A DNA stretch of 64,000 nucleotides from Mytilus edulis. Its lineage: Eukaryota > Mollusca > Bivalvia > Mytilida > Mytilidae. The stretch covers positions 44,320,733 through 44,384,732 of the forward strand of contig NC_092351.1 of the NCBI RefSeq assembly GCF_963676685.1, given 5' to 3'. A model generated the notes under the pieces. That model was not told the origin of the DNA, did no database searches, and was given only the letters and a program-made list of their open reading frames with translations. Position numbers and translations under genes: made by a program. Positions 35,573 to 48,210 of this stretch are shown here, piece by piece (position 1 is the stretch's first letter; each line of letters begins with the position of its first letter).

Positions 35573-36350
35573 TAGCTCATCTGGTCCGAAGGGCCAAGTG
35601 AGCTTTTCTCATCACTTTGCGTCCGTCGTCCGTCGTTAGCATTTATAAAAATATTCTCCTCTGAAACTACTATGCCAAATTAAACCAAACTTGCCCACAA
35701 TCATCATTGGGGTATCTAGTTTAAAAAATGTGTGGCGTGACCAAGCCAAACAACTAAGATGGCTGCCATGGCTAAAAATAGAACATAGGGATAAAATGTA
35801 GATTTTGACTTATAACTCTGAAACCAAAGCATTTAGAGCTAATCTGACATGGGGTTAAATTGTATATCAGTTCAAGATATATTTGCCCTGAAATTTTCAG
35901 ACAAAACAGACAAACCATTGTTGGATTGCTGCCCCAGAATTAGTAATTTTAAGGAATTTTTGCAGTTTTTGGTTATTATATTGAATGATATTATAGATAG
36001 AGATAAACTGTAAATAGCAATAATGTTCAGGAAAGTAAAATCTACAAAAAAGTCAACATGACCAAAATTGTCAGTTGACCCCTTTAGGAGTTATTGCCCT
36101 TTATAGAAATTTTCTAACAATTTTCATAAATTTTTGTAAATTTTTGTAAATTTTTTAGAAATTATTTTCCACTGTAATTACTGGGCCAAGTTCATTATAG
36201 ATAGAGATAATTGTAGCAACAAGAATGTTCAGTAAAGTAAAATCTACAAACACATCACGATCACCAAAACACAATTTTATCTGAATTTATCTGTGTCCAT
36301 TGTTTAATATGCACCAAGGTGAGCAACAGAGTCTCTTGAGAGCCTCTAAT
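35573..36350 (+). repeat. Dispersed repeat of the 'cgtccgtcgtccgtcgt' family, near full length
   Basis: Starts 'agctcatctggtccgaaggg', passes through 'cctctgaaactactatg' and 'atcatcattggggtatc', and ends 'caaggtgagcaacagagtct / gagcctct'. The same blocks appear in 3766-5150 and at the right end of the window. Confidence 0.75.
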
Positions 36351-36599
36351 CTCTATTCTGTACAGACTGATTTCAAAAGAGTCCCTTCGTAGTTATTTTG
36401 TCAACAAGACAATTCTTAACATTCCTGAAACATATTTTATTAGCAGGTTTCGATGTGACTTGAGGTTCTCATCAAACAAATTAATATTTCTGAGCAAGTA
36501 CATATTTTCAAAATGTAAAATGTAAATTAAAATGCAGTGGTTTCTATGTATTACTTTCATGGGTAAACAAAATACAATCAAACATTCTTGTTAAGGTTA

Positions 36600-36900
36600 C
36601 ATATACGTACTTGATTAATCAGCACTTCGGTGTTGACATGAATATCAATTATATGGTTATTTTGATAAATTTCCCGTCACAAAACTTTGCATTTTTCGAA
36701 AAACTAAGGATTTTCTTATCCCAGGAATAACATACCTTAGCCGTATTTTGCACAAAAATTTCAAAATGAACAGAAAATTTATTAAAAAATGGCGACATTA
36801 TTGATATTAATGTCAACAACGAAGTGTTGACTACTGGGCTGGTGATACCCTCAGGGACGAAACGTCGACCAGCAGTGGCATCGGATTGAGGCATGAACTC
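36600..36900 (+). repeat. Dispersed repeat with a hairpin 'gggacgaaacgtc' end
   Basis: Contains 'agcacttcggtgttgacatg', 'ctaaggattttcttatccca' and, at 36831-36875, a structured end. In that end CTACTGG can pair with CCAGCAG around CTGGTGA, CCC/GGG and GAAACGTC. This resembles a hammerhead layout, but the core reads CTGGTGA instead of CTGATGA. A relative is at about 13560-13612. Confidence 0.6.
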
Positions 36901-36920
36901 ACCAGTCTTTGTTTTAACAA

Positions 36921-37200
36921 CCATGTATCACACGCTGTTAACAATACCTCCACTAATGCAGGCACCCCAGTGAAGGTCCCCGTTTCATAAGTACCATAAA
37001 TTCAAGGATTCTTCATGTAGAAAACTGCATATTGCTAGCCTTTTATAAAATAGATCAATTCCAGTTTAACTATAACCAGGTAAGTAGGTACTCGTAGTTG
37101 AATAATATCAACATTGAGGAAGACCTCTAGTACACCATGTATATCGTAATAAAACGTGTTGACATGGAGATTGTTAGTAAGAATGGTGCGCAAAAGAAAA
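36921..37200 (+). repeat. Upstream block shared by torsins C and D
   Basis: The block from 'tatcacacgctgttaacaat' to 'agaatggtgcgcaaaag' recurs at 49215-49485 in the same order and at a similar distance before the start codon. The duplication unit therefore includes at least 850 nt of 5' flank. Confidence 0.7.
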
Positions 37201-37547
37201 CGAAAATATATATGTACAATTTAATTAAAATGTAGATCTCTAATTTTGTTATACTGCATATGAGCTCATATACAGTTTAACGAAATTTTGTAGTTACTGC
37301 ATGATAAAAGACCTACAAGCACTAGAGACATGAGGTTTCTAAAAATAGCACAAAAAGTAAACGGTCATCAATCATATTCAAATTAGTTTTTGAATATAAT
37401 AATGAAAGTACTTCAATTAAGTAAGTATACAGATTTTTTGCTAGAAAGTGGTGGTGAGATTTAAATTCTAAATGCTATTATTATATCCCTATCGGCCACA
37501 TAATACTACTGTGACGTGAACAGGTAAGATATTTCCAAACTAAAGAA

Positions 37548-37588
37548 ATAACCGATATAAGTACACACGATTTCATTGTTGATTATAT
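37548..37588 (+). promoter_or_regulatory. Conserved upstream block of torsin C
   Basis: About 40 nt (accgatataagtac, cacgatttcattgttgatta) are kept before exon 1 in copies C, D (49891-49931) and E (61081-61121), 150-185 nt before the start codon. A second shared block, around 'gcgctttagatacagg', lies just before the ATG. A role as core promoter or transcription start is inference. Confidence 0.4.
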
Positions 37589-37771
37589 GTTCCTGAGACT
37601 CTATTAACGTTACCTTTAAACTAGTGGTGAAACATGTTAAAAATAGATATCAGGACTTTTCAAAAGTAAATTTAACTTAAAATCGATTTAATATTTTAAT
37701 ATTCGAAACCTGTTTTTTTCTTCAAAATGGCGCTTTAGATACAGGAAGCCAACACAGTGATATACAGTAGG

Positions 37772-40700
37772 ATGCCGAGAAACAATCAACTCACTATTCA
37801 TAACCTCTTTCAATTATTTGTTGGAAGTGAATGCTTGGTTACAACATTAACGAGCATAGGGTTTGCAACGTTATTTTTCACTGGTTGGATCCTAAGTATC
37901 TCAGTTCACAACATATATAACGAAAATTGCAATGAAAGATGGATTCATTTAGATACGGCAGGTAACTATTTTGATTATCATATATTGTTTTTCTTTTAAT
38001 AAAGTGTTACCACCATAGAAACACGATTTTTCGGACTCTATTCGAACCAAGTTGTTTGTGCGATATAATGCTCAGAGGAAAAAGAAAATCAGCAGCATCA
38101 TGACAAAATATTGTAAAAATAAACTTTTTAACAATTACAATTTTCCTGGTTAACATGGTTAATGCAAGTTGATTTATAAATGATTTTAAAATAATTACTT
38201 TCTGTCTCATGAAAATTTGATACCTGACTAAATTATCATTATGAATTGGATTTTTAATTTGAGTACTAGTGGTATGTACATTCTTCCTACAACATTAACT
38301 TGATAACTTTCTTTTTGAAGGTAAAATATGCCAACATTTTCATATTATGTTATTAAATTTGATGGCAGAATAACATGTATGATTAAAAAGGATTATAGCA
38401 TACATAAAAACTTGTACTTTTGATTCGAGAGTGCATAATAAGTCTTCTGAAAACGAAACACCCGTTTGGTGTACAAAATTTTGATTCTCGTATCTTTCAC
38501 AATTTTATTTACAGCGTTTTACAGTTTTGATTGACTATGTATGCGTATGATGTCTAAACATACTAAACTAAGTAAGAAAAGATCACGAGTTGGTTCACCG
38601 TTAAGGAATAACCGTTTCAAAGATTACATCGGATATGTTCCTTACGTCGTACCTGCAATCCCTTCCCTATTCACGAATGTGACCTACCAAATTATACTAT
38701 TTACCAGATTTGCAATAGCATAAACAACACGACAGGTGTCACATGTGGGCAGGATCTGCTTACCTTTCCGGAGCGACGGAGATCAACCCCGGTGTTTGGT
38801 GGGGTTCGTGTGGCTTAGTCTTTGATTTTCTATGTTGTGTCTTGTATACTGTTGTCTGTCTGTTTGTCTTTTTATTTTTAAGCCATGGTGTTGTCAGTTT
38901 GTTTTTAATCTGTGAGTTTGATTGTTCCTTTGGTATCTTTCATACCTCTTTTATGACAATAAATTAGTATTTCATAACAAATTATGTTGACGGTTGAAAT
39001 CTACATAAAGTATCGACGTAGAATTTAAAACCTTAAAACTTTTCTTTTAAAATTCATATTAAAATCAAAATTATAATAATTTTTTTTTTCAAATATATAT
39101 ACAAAACAAAGTTCGTGTCCTTGGAAACGTCACAGGTTCAAATCTATGAAGGGCTGCGAACCTCCCTTAATGGAGAAATATACTATGTCTATTTTAAAAC
39201 GCACAAAAAGATCGTAGGGCTGTGAGGCCTGTTATTGCAAATCAACGTTTTCTGCATCTAAATGAACTCAATTATACGGAAGACTAACATGAAAACCAAA
39301 ATAAATTTTACTAGCAACAAACATAATTCTCAAGAACTTATAATTAATTATTTGAAGATGCTATCATTACATTCTTCATCTTCTTACAAAATGTAATTCC
39401 AGAATTAAAGAATGCCTTGCATGCCAATGTTTATGGAGAACACATCGCCGTGAAGACAGTTTTGAATCACCTTAATGCTCACTTTATGGATGATAACCCG
39501 TCGAAAGCCTTGGCGTTCTCCTTCCATGGTGGACCAGGAACAGGCAAGACTTTGATCACCAAAATATTAGTTAATCATTTGTACAGACAAGGCTTCAAAA
39601 GTCAGTTTGTACATATGGTTGTAGCTTCTAGATATTTTTCACACAGACAGACTACAGATAACAAAAAGGTGTAGTACAATTTGATTGGATTCAGCCATTA
39701 AACTATAAAATTGTTAAAACAGTGATGAGATAGTCATAATATGTATATAGCATAAAATATATTTCGTTTCAAACTAGTTTTCCTTTTATCAAGTATGACA
39801 ATGATAAAAGGCATCAACAAACATTTTATGGGTAGTTCTAGTGAAAAAATGAATATCACATCCCAATTTTACGATAATGGTTTTATATAAAGCGCATAAA
39901 TTTAGAAAGGATCCATATAAACTAATTGATCCTTTGAATAACATAACTATTAAAGGTTGTCAATTTAATGCATTGGTAAAATCTTTAAATTTCGCTTTAT
40001 TGATACTTACATTGATTTTGTTTTCAAAAATGAAAAACAAATTACTAAAAATATATACATATATATATAATATATTATTATTTACAAACAGTTATAAGCA
40101 CTCATTATCCTATATCCTGTCAAAATTGTTTACTAACATTTTGTTTATCACAACATTATGCGTTTTTGGATGTGTTCTGATTGTGAAAATATAATGAAAT
40201 TTGATGCTTTTGTCATACAAGTTAAAGGTTTAGCTCCCTACAAAACCAGGTTTTATCCATCATTTTTGTTACATCTAGTTTTCCATTTTGATTTGTTTTT
40301 CAACTTTTTAACATTTTATAGCTTACTATGCGTCATGGTGTTTCATAGCCTTAAATGCCGTTAAGTATAACTTCTATGTCATGTTGTCTCCGTTAGAGAT
40401 GTTTCCAATTCCAATCAAAACCACGTCATCTGATTAATATATTAGACTCGTGCATATCAAAATAAAACTTTTGACTGTTTTGCAGATTAAACTCAGAAAA
40501 TTAATAGAAGACAAAACAAAACAATGCGGACAATCCATCTTTATATTTGACGAAGTAGATAAGCTATCACCTGATCTTTTAAATATATTAAAACCATATC
40601 TGGATCACCACGAGCACATTGACAACATCGTTTATAGGAAAGCCATCTTCATTTTCTTGAGGTAATTTTTATGTATGTTTTTTAGAAATGTAGTGTAAAG

Positions 40701-43700
40701 CTTTCATTATGGTTTTAACATTATCGTTAAATAAAGGCAACACTGGTATACCGGTATTTAAAAAGTCATAAATCGATTAACAGAACAAACAAATCCGGAT
40801 TATAAACACCGAAGTGCAAATAAAAACGAACGCAAACACACATAGAAACGAACTATTTGATAACATCTGTTATATCCATAAATAAAAGCTTTGTAGACAA
40901 TTATGTATAATGTTGCTTTGTACGTTTAAAATAATACCTTCTGAACTATGGATATAGGATGAATAGATCGTGTTTGCAAAATGATTGTCTACACAGACAT
41001 GAAGTTACCGCCGTGGTTAGTCTAAACTATTAATGAAAGACTGGAAATATCTTAATAATATTTTTTTTTCTCAGTCTCGTTTATGACTTTCTAATTACAT
41101 TGGTGTGGACGAAACGCACGTCGGGCGTATAAAATGACAATCCTGCTACCTGTGATAGATATTAAGAGCTATTCAGATTTTACAATGGTCGTTTCTATTC
41201 AAAATTGTTTTTCTATATGAGCCTCTGTGCGATATTCCCCTATCGCACTTATTTAGGGTGTATATGAGTTTACTAAATGCCAAGCATACTCTGTTCAACT
41301 AGTATAGCAAATGTAGACTTCTAATGCTTTAATATGAAACAAGGGATAATTTCATTGACATTAATTTATCAAACACGTGTCATTTTGAAAATGTGTTTCA
41401 ATCTCAACTCAAGTTTATAGTGTTTATGTTCGATGTTTGAATATTGTACTTTAATGTTTTGATATCCTTTCAAACTTTTAAAATCAAATATCTCTGGCAA
41501 ATGTTCTACGTTTCTACAAAAAGGTTTTTTTAATATAACGAAGAACATTTATTGTTAACATCGACATGAATAGTTTTGATAGTTCGAAACCTCAACCAAG
41601 TGCTTTCGAAAAAAGAACAGGAATAACGTGTTGTTTTCTTCAAATGTAGATTAAACGTAGTTTTGTTGAAGAAGTCTATTGATGAAAGCAAAACAAAACA
41701 TATCAATATTTTATCATATTATATTCAGTAAGAATAAAAAATCCTGAATAATACCTCATAGTTGTTTGAAAAGACTTTGAAGTATATTGCTAGGACTAGT
41801 AGGATTATTAAGTTTTCGAAACAATCAGCAACAAGATCAACTAATGTATGATTACAATTATTTCATAACTCAAAAGACAATCTATGACTGTATTTCTTTA
41901 GCAACACAGCTGTTCCACTGGTAAACAAACAACTGGTTGACTTCTGGTATGACGGCAAGAAGCGTGCAGAAATTGATTTGAAGGATTTGGAATTTTCAAT
42001 GGCAAAATCTGCTATTAGTACCGCAGGAAGTGAGTGAATCTTAATTTCTCAAATAAGAAAGGCCTAATTTGAGTTTTACTTTGTAAGGTTGGGTGTGCTT
42101 TGTATCGATCTGACACATATGCTTTTATAAAAGTTTCTCGTTTCATCACTTTCAAATCTTAGGGGAGGGTTGGACATCCGTGAACATGATGTACCTTGCA
42201 TTTTTCTGTATGTTCTTGTTCTTGTCCAAAGTCATACACATTTACTTCAGTTGTTGTTTTCTATTGCTTTCATATCATTTCTCGTTTGTTTTTTTTTTTG
42301 TTTTTTTTTGGGTTTTTTTGTAATGTACGGCCTTTTATAACTTATTATGTGGTACCATGAGGATAAAGACGGTTCAAGACGTTAATGCTAGCTATTATCT
42401 TTTGTTTAAGAAATAATTAAAGCAAACTATACTTAATTGTAGTTTTAACATGGGTAGGCATTATATTCGTGATTACTTTTGCCCGAGCGATAGTGAGGGT
42501 TAATATAAAGTATAGCTGGCATCAATTATTTCGATTCTGATTAGGACAATTAATCAAAGTAATTTCTATGTCCGATGTGTATAAGGGTAAACCGTTGTGT
42601 AGGCTCTTCCATAAACCTCCCTTTCTTGTTTGTAAAGAAGCAAACATTTGGCACTGTGATTTTGCAGAGGGAGGAGTTTTTGAACAGCCAGCATGAACGG
42701 TTGTCGTATCCAGGTCAAATATGTTAATTTCGGAATGCAACACTTTACAGTCATGATAAATGAATAAGTAACAACATATGCATCATTTTAGAGTTTGGAA
42801 GTGTTTTAAGTTAATGAAATATATTAAATGCATGCCCATTTGATAAAATTAATTATTATGCAGTAGTCAATATACACATGTGCCAAAAAAAAATATTGAA
42901 TTTAGAGAATGGGATTATTCATAAAACGAAAGAAGCACGTCATAATAGAGATTTCCAATAAAATGACATACGTATCTTACTCGACGTACGCATGTAACGG
43001 AACCGGTTATTGCTTACCTATTAAGTTTGTTAAATGCGTCACTCAAGATTTAACAAACAATTCCTAAACTATTAATCCCATTCATAATTAAAAACCAATT
43101 GTTCAGAGAACAATTGAAGGTCTTTCCATCAAAACAATGTATTTTGATATGAAAAGTTGTGAAACTAAGTTTAAAATGTCATTTCAATCGTCAAATGATA
43201 GCTCCTAGTAAGCTGATTCCAAAAATATATTGTTTCCATACATTTTTTTTAAATAAGGGAGATAATTTGTTACTTCCGGTTTGAAAAATGTTACTTCCGA
43301 TTATATTTGAATATTTACTTGACACTAATTCCAAAAATATCTGGTTCTATATACTTTTATATTAATAAAGTACAAAAAAATAGCTACTTCCGGTTTACAA
43401 AAGGTCATTTCCGGTTGTTTTTTTTCAAGGTTAAATGGTTTGATACCTTTTTCTAAAAGTTGTATATCTTTATCATGTATACATATAGAATAAAAGCAAA
43501 GGTCAAAATCTAGAACGCCAAATTAAGCTATGACCTTGAGATCAATTTCAAGGTCATAAACCAAGGACCTCAAATCAAAAGACCATAGGTCTTAATTATA
43601 TTTAGTTAATGAGTTATATCACCAAACGCGTATTTTTAAATACAAGAGGGGAGAAAACTCCCTTTTACATTCAACGTACGCTTGCAATCAAAATTTACAT

Positions 43701-46700
43701 CTTACGACATGTCGCAACTAACAATTTAGTAAAAATAATTTGTTGATATCTTATACAGTCTTTGGATATAAGTGAAAATAAGCCAAATTCAAATATTAGA
43801 ATATGACCTTGACCTTTGACCTTGACCTAATTTTTATTTTTTGGGACCAAGAACCTCAAATCAAAAGATCCTAGGTCTCTATCACTTATGATTTATAAGA
43901 TAGAAATTCATATCACTTATATCAGATGCATAAGGGGAAATAACTCTCATATGGAGCGGTCATATCGCTTCGGGCAAAACAGGACAAATCATGCCAAGGA
44001 TATAACGAGCAATTTTGTAAAATAAATTTGTCATAATCTTTAACGGTTGCGAAGGAGATGCGCTAACAAGGAAAACAGTGTTTGGGGAGATAACTCCTAC
44101 AAAGAAAAGTATTCGTTTACGCAGGGTAAATTTCAAAAGCGCATAAACTGTTCGATATCATATACAAAATATCTAAGCGACATATTGCGAAACCAATGTT
44201 TATCGCAAGAACAAAATTAGGCGGAAGAAAAAAAAAAAATAATCAGAAGAAAAACAATAGGTCTTTCCACAGAAAAGTGGAAAGACCTAATAAAATTTAT
44301 CAATATCCAGTATTACCAAGATGATTAAAAAAACGAAAGATATCATGATTTCTATATATATCACGTGATTATTGAGATTCCTGCATACACTTCACTGCCA
44401 TAAGACCACGTACGTTTACGTATACGTATCTTAACCTATCATACGATTCATTTGAGTTGTCTTTCATGGTATCAATTTAAAAATATTCTGTCCCCAAGTA
44501 TCTCTGAATAAAAGAAGATGCGAATGCCAATTTATATACTTGTTATAATTTTTGAGACAGCTACAATGTCACTTCAATCCTACGGGAATTTTCTATTACT
44601 TATCCAATTAGAAGTGGATTCTACAAAGATCACATATATAGATTAAGTTAGCGAATATTTATAGTTTCAATTTTTGTCTCGCTCCGGAGGTAAATATATA
44701 TAAACTTTGCGACCTATTCATGGACAGGATAACCAGTAAAGGTGATACACGAAAAAATCATTTTATATTCATAATTACATACTAGTATATTGGATTGACT
44801 GGTAGCAGGCTAGCCTCGAATACGGGTTCAATTATTTCGTTGGACCCCATGATCGAATGGCTTTAAGACTGTTTTTTCGGTTTGATGCATTCACGATTAA
44901 AAGAAGGTACGGTATAAGTTTACTCGTAGGAAGACAAGTGTGTCTTTGTATAGCGGTTACACTCTCTTGTTATATAGCAATGCAAATGCGATTCTTTGTG
45001 TTGGGCATGTACATAAAGGTGTATGAATTTATCACTATTATTTCATCATCCTTAATATATATGTAATATTTGTCGTTGGTCATAAGACATACATCAATAT
45101 CACCATCATCATTAGTGATATTATACCTTGAGGCAAAATCTCCGTCGTAAGTACATGTATCAAATATAACTTGAGGCTTTTTAGTCGTAAGTATTATAGC
45201 TTGAGGCTTAATTCTTATCAGATGTTTTAGCCAATATATGTCAAGATTTTACGCATACATCTCTAAGCTACTTAGTTTTAATAAATGTCAAAGTTAAAGC
45301 CATTAGAGATCATCAAAATCAAATGATCATGTCACTATTAAGACAGTCAGAAAGGAAATTGACTCATGAGAATGAATCGAGCATAAAAAAAGCAATTCCT
45401 AGTTTTTTCAAAATGAACTTAATATCCTATCTGATAGTATTCACAGCTGCTGAAAATTATCTTAAAAACAACTACAACTAATAAATAGAGAAAAATTATC
45501 CTGTTTTTAGTATTGATCATTTATATTGTACTGTTACACCACTGTCCTAGAATAAATGTGTCTGTGCCAAATGAGGAGCCTGTAATTCAGTGCTTATCGT
45601 TTTTTGTTTGATTTTCGTTAACTTTTAACATTAATTTGGCCGTTATTTTTCTCGGTTTAGTTGTTTTAAATTTGTCATTTTGTGACTTCTTACAGCTGAC
45701 TATGCTGTGATGGCTTTGCTCATTGTTGAAAGCATTACAGTGCCCTATAGTTGTTAAAATGTCTGTGTCATTTGGTCTCTTATGAAAATTTGCCTCATTG
45801 GCTATCATACTACATCACTTTTTTGTTTTTTTGTACATTAAGTATATAAAATCCACAGAGAGTCTAGAAAAGCAAGACCTTTTGTTATCTCAGGCATAGA
45901 TTACCTTAGCTGTATTTGTCAAAACTTTTAGGAATTGTGGTCCTCGATGCTCTTCAACTTCGTACTTTATTTGGCCTTTTTATTTTATTTTTTTTATTCG
46001 AGCGTCACTGATGAGTCTTTTGTAGACGAAACGCGCGTCTGGCGTATATACTAAATTTAGTCCTGGTTTCTATGCTGAGTTTATTTACAGGGTGTTTGTT
46101 TGACTATTATTGGTCATAACTGTATAGCAGATTTTATGAATTTTCTAACCTTCTATAAAATGTAATGATAATTTATCTGCAAAAGATACATGATGATTTG
46201 TTTTTTGGAATATAAATAAATAGATGTATATACTAGTATTTGTATTATAAGAAATAGCAGAAACAAGAATATATGTCAATTATATTACACGTCAGTATCA
46301 CATTTCTGTATTAGGTCATGTAAGTCCTTAAACTTTTTTTTCTCATGTAAGATGTCTTAACTTCAGACATTGTTGTTTTTAAAAAGTACTAATCAAAGTC
46401 AAACGACAATCATTTAAGTTTGATTTCGTGCAATACAATTTGTGATTATTGCCGTATCCCCGATAATTGAACTGATACTGACGAGCGGAGCGATGCAAAC
46501 ATAATTTGGACGATTATAACCTAAATATTTGTATAGATAATGTGGAAAACATGAGATTTTCAGAATTATTTAGCAATCAAAAAGTGGGAAATTCGCCCTC
46601 TACCCCTGTATCATCGAATGCACATACAAAAACCTCGTCAGTATAGGTAAAGACGAAACAGTACTATTTGATAAATATATATATTATATGAGTGTCTGCC

Positions 46701-47561
46701 CAAATCAAATTATCTTCTATTAAATTAAAGAAATTGTTTTTAAATAGTCGAGCGCACGTTTTACATTCGGCTGTGTTTGAATCTGCTTTGAACGTTAACA
46801 AAACTAAAAGACAACTTTCTCGCTCCGAAAATCATTATTTTAATACATTCATGCTAAATTCATTGTCTTGGTAGTTATTGAATAAAGGCCACAGTAGTTC
46901 GCCGCTGTTCAAAACTCATAAATCTATGGACAAAAAACAAAATCGGGGTAATAAACTAAAACTGAGGGACACGCATTAAATATTAGAGGAGAACAACGAC
47001 ACAACATTAAAATGTAACACACACAGCAACAGACTAAGCATTAAAAATCATAATTTGAGAAGAACCAAAATATGGGTCAAGTAAAATGACACGAAATGAT
47101 GGGTATATTTGACTACAAGTTGCTAACTTACTTGTTCTACTATAATATTTGTGTCAATAAAATCATTCAAAATGTAATGACAAAATATTTAAAAATTAAA
47201 AAAAATAGTTATTTTTACATAAAATTTATTCAAGCAAAAATGCGTGTTCAAAGAGCAAAACATGCATGCAGTGCATTCTCCCCTGTGTCATGCTTCAATG
47301 CAATAGGACGAAATACGTTGAGTTAGGTCAGTTATGTCGAGTAAAGTCATTTTATTGGACATCTCTAGAAGAATATAATATATATTAATAGTATTTTAAT
47401 GTATGAATGTTAACTATATGCATGTAATTTGTTTGAGGGCCTCAATGTAAATTATACTAGTTCTAATTGAGTTATCCTCTTTAAATAAAGAATTTCTTCT
47501 TCTTCTTCTTCTTCTTCTTCTTCTTCTTCTTCTTCTTCTTCTTCTTCTTCTTCTTCTTCTT

Positions 47562-47592
<31 letters not shown>

Positions 47593-48210
47593 TTCTTCCT
47601 ATTGCAATCACAACACATCTTCTTATGCTTTGAAAATAGGTGTGCATTTTGTTTGTTTTGTGCATTTAAAGTAGAATGTCATTTGGAGTGAATATCAATT
47701 TTTATCAGTTTGGTATATTTTGTCCAAGCTGACCATGAAGTGGTTCTGTCTGTTATTCATGCAAATAATAGCCATATGTACATTGCACATAATATTAAGA
47801 AATGGTTAGCAAAATTATGTTTATTCATTGTTGAGAAAATTTATGTATTTATGTGGCCTTAATTTTGCCATGATAAACTAGTTTTAAAACGTTAATGCTG
47901 TCACTTTAATACGAAATTTCGCACACATGTATAACTTATAATTACGTTGTAACTAATTTAAACAAAAACAATATGCGTTTTACTTTCAGGTGGATATTAC
48001 AAGAGTGATCTCATATCCCATCACCTTATCACAGCATTCGTCCCATTTCTACCTATCGAAAAAGAGCATGTGTTTGACTGCATTAAACTTCAACTTCTAG
48101 CGAAAAGGTATTATAAAGACTACATGGACATTCCGGTTAAAACAATTGAAGAAATTGCTGAGCAACTCCAGTTTTATCCAAATGAAACAGACAAAATCTT
48201 TTCAGGGTAG
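37772..48210 (+). CDS. Torsin-family AAA+ ATPase, copy C (C-terminus truncated)
   Basis: Exons: 37772-37961, 39403-39668, 40486-40661, 41902-42029 and 47990-48210, all in phase, giving about 326 aa. Exon 1 begins MPRNNQ and has a roughly 25-residue hydrophobic segment (TTLTSIGFATLFFTGWILSI), likely an ER signal anchor, then Cys-Asn-Glu-Arg-Trp. Walker A is GGPGTGKT (exon 2), Walker B IFIFDEVDK (exon 3), sensor-1 Asn in SNTA (exon 4). In exon 5 the sequence jumps from TTTTCA to GGGTAG. Compared with copy D, 16 nt coding TTGCK are missing, and the shifted frame stops at 48208-48210. The lost Gly-Cys-Lys is the torsin sensor-2, thought to sense redox state and bind nucleotide. The copy is either a recent pseudogene or makes an altered protein. 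Intact exons elsewhere favour recency. Confidence 0.78.
38540..38965 (+). repeat. Dispersed mussel repeat in torsin C intron 1
   Basis: Blocks tgtgggcaggatctgcttac, ggtggggttcgtgtggctta, tgttgtctgtctgtttgtct and tgagtttgattgttcc recur in part at about 18290-18425 and 15955-16070. Open frames over it are not genes. Confidence 0.7.
43117..44290. mobile_element. Element bounded by inverted 'aggtctttcca' ends
   Basis: The left end reads aaggtctttccatc (43117) and the right end tggaaagaccta (to 44290). The right end also has an inner 'aggtctttccac' copy at 44260, giving a perfect local hairpin. Inside are repeated 'ttacttccggtt' motifs and a doubled 'caagg/gaacctcaaatcaaaaga' block. There is no open frame of note. 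Class not determined. Confidence 0.55.
45880..46085 (+). repeat. Hammerhead-bearing dispersed repeat
   Basis: Runs from 'ttatctcaggcatagattac' through 'gctcttcaacttcgtac' to the hammerhead, then 'aatttagtcctggtttctat'. The middle part continues the sequence seen at 36700-36730, so this and 36600-36900 are parts of one family. Confidence 0.65.
46002..46045 (+). ncRNA. Hammerhead ribozyme motif, complete
   Basis: Stem I arms GCGTCA (46002-46007) and TGGCGT (46040-46045) pair, with one G-T. The core CTGATGA is 46008-46014. Stem II is GTC/GAC (46015-46017 / 46025-46027) with a 7-nt loop. The conserved GAAA is 46028-46031. A very short stem III (AC/GT) precedes the GTC cleavage triplet ending at 46039. 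Short-stem-III hammerheads are known from animal retrozymes and Penelope-like elements. Self-cleavage of this copy is predicted from pairing only. Confidence 0.72.
47493..47591 (+). repeat. (TTC)n microsatellite, about 32 units
   Basis: An almost pure ttc/ctt tract. The minus-strand poly-Arg open frame over it is an artefact of the repeat. Confidence 0.95.

Larger units (their letters stand above)
42030..47989 (+). other. Intron 4 of torsin C (6 kb, repeat-filled)
   Basis: This is much longer than the matching intron of D (1.2 kb). The extra length includes the element at 43117-44290, the hammerhead repeat at about 45880-46085, a reversed dispersed repeat at about 46885-47040 and the triplet tract at 47493-47591. 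No cryptic exon was recognised. Confidence 0.55.

Noticed and set aside
18145..37771. A further torsin copy between B and C
   Set aside because: No Walker A, Walker B or GCK exon was found on either strand despite the large gap.
38420..38500. Hammerhead at the repeat end in torsin C intron 1 (and the similar one near 61945)
   Set aside because: Only GAAAC and flanking repeat sequence remain; CTGATGA is not present.
47414..47665. Minus-strand open frame with a run of arginines
   Set aside because: It is read from a (TTC)n microsatellite and has no other protein feature.
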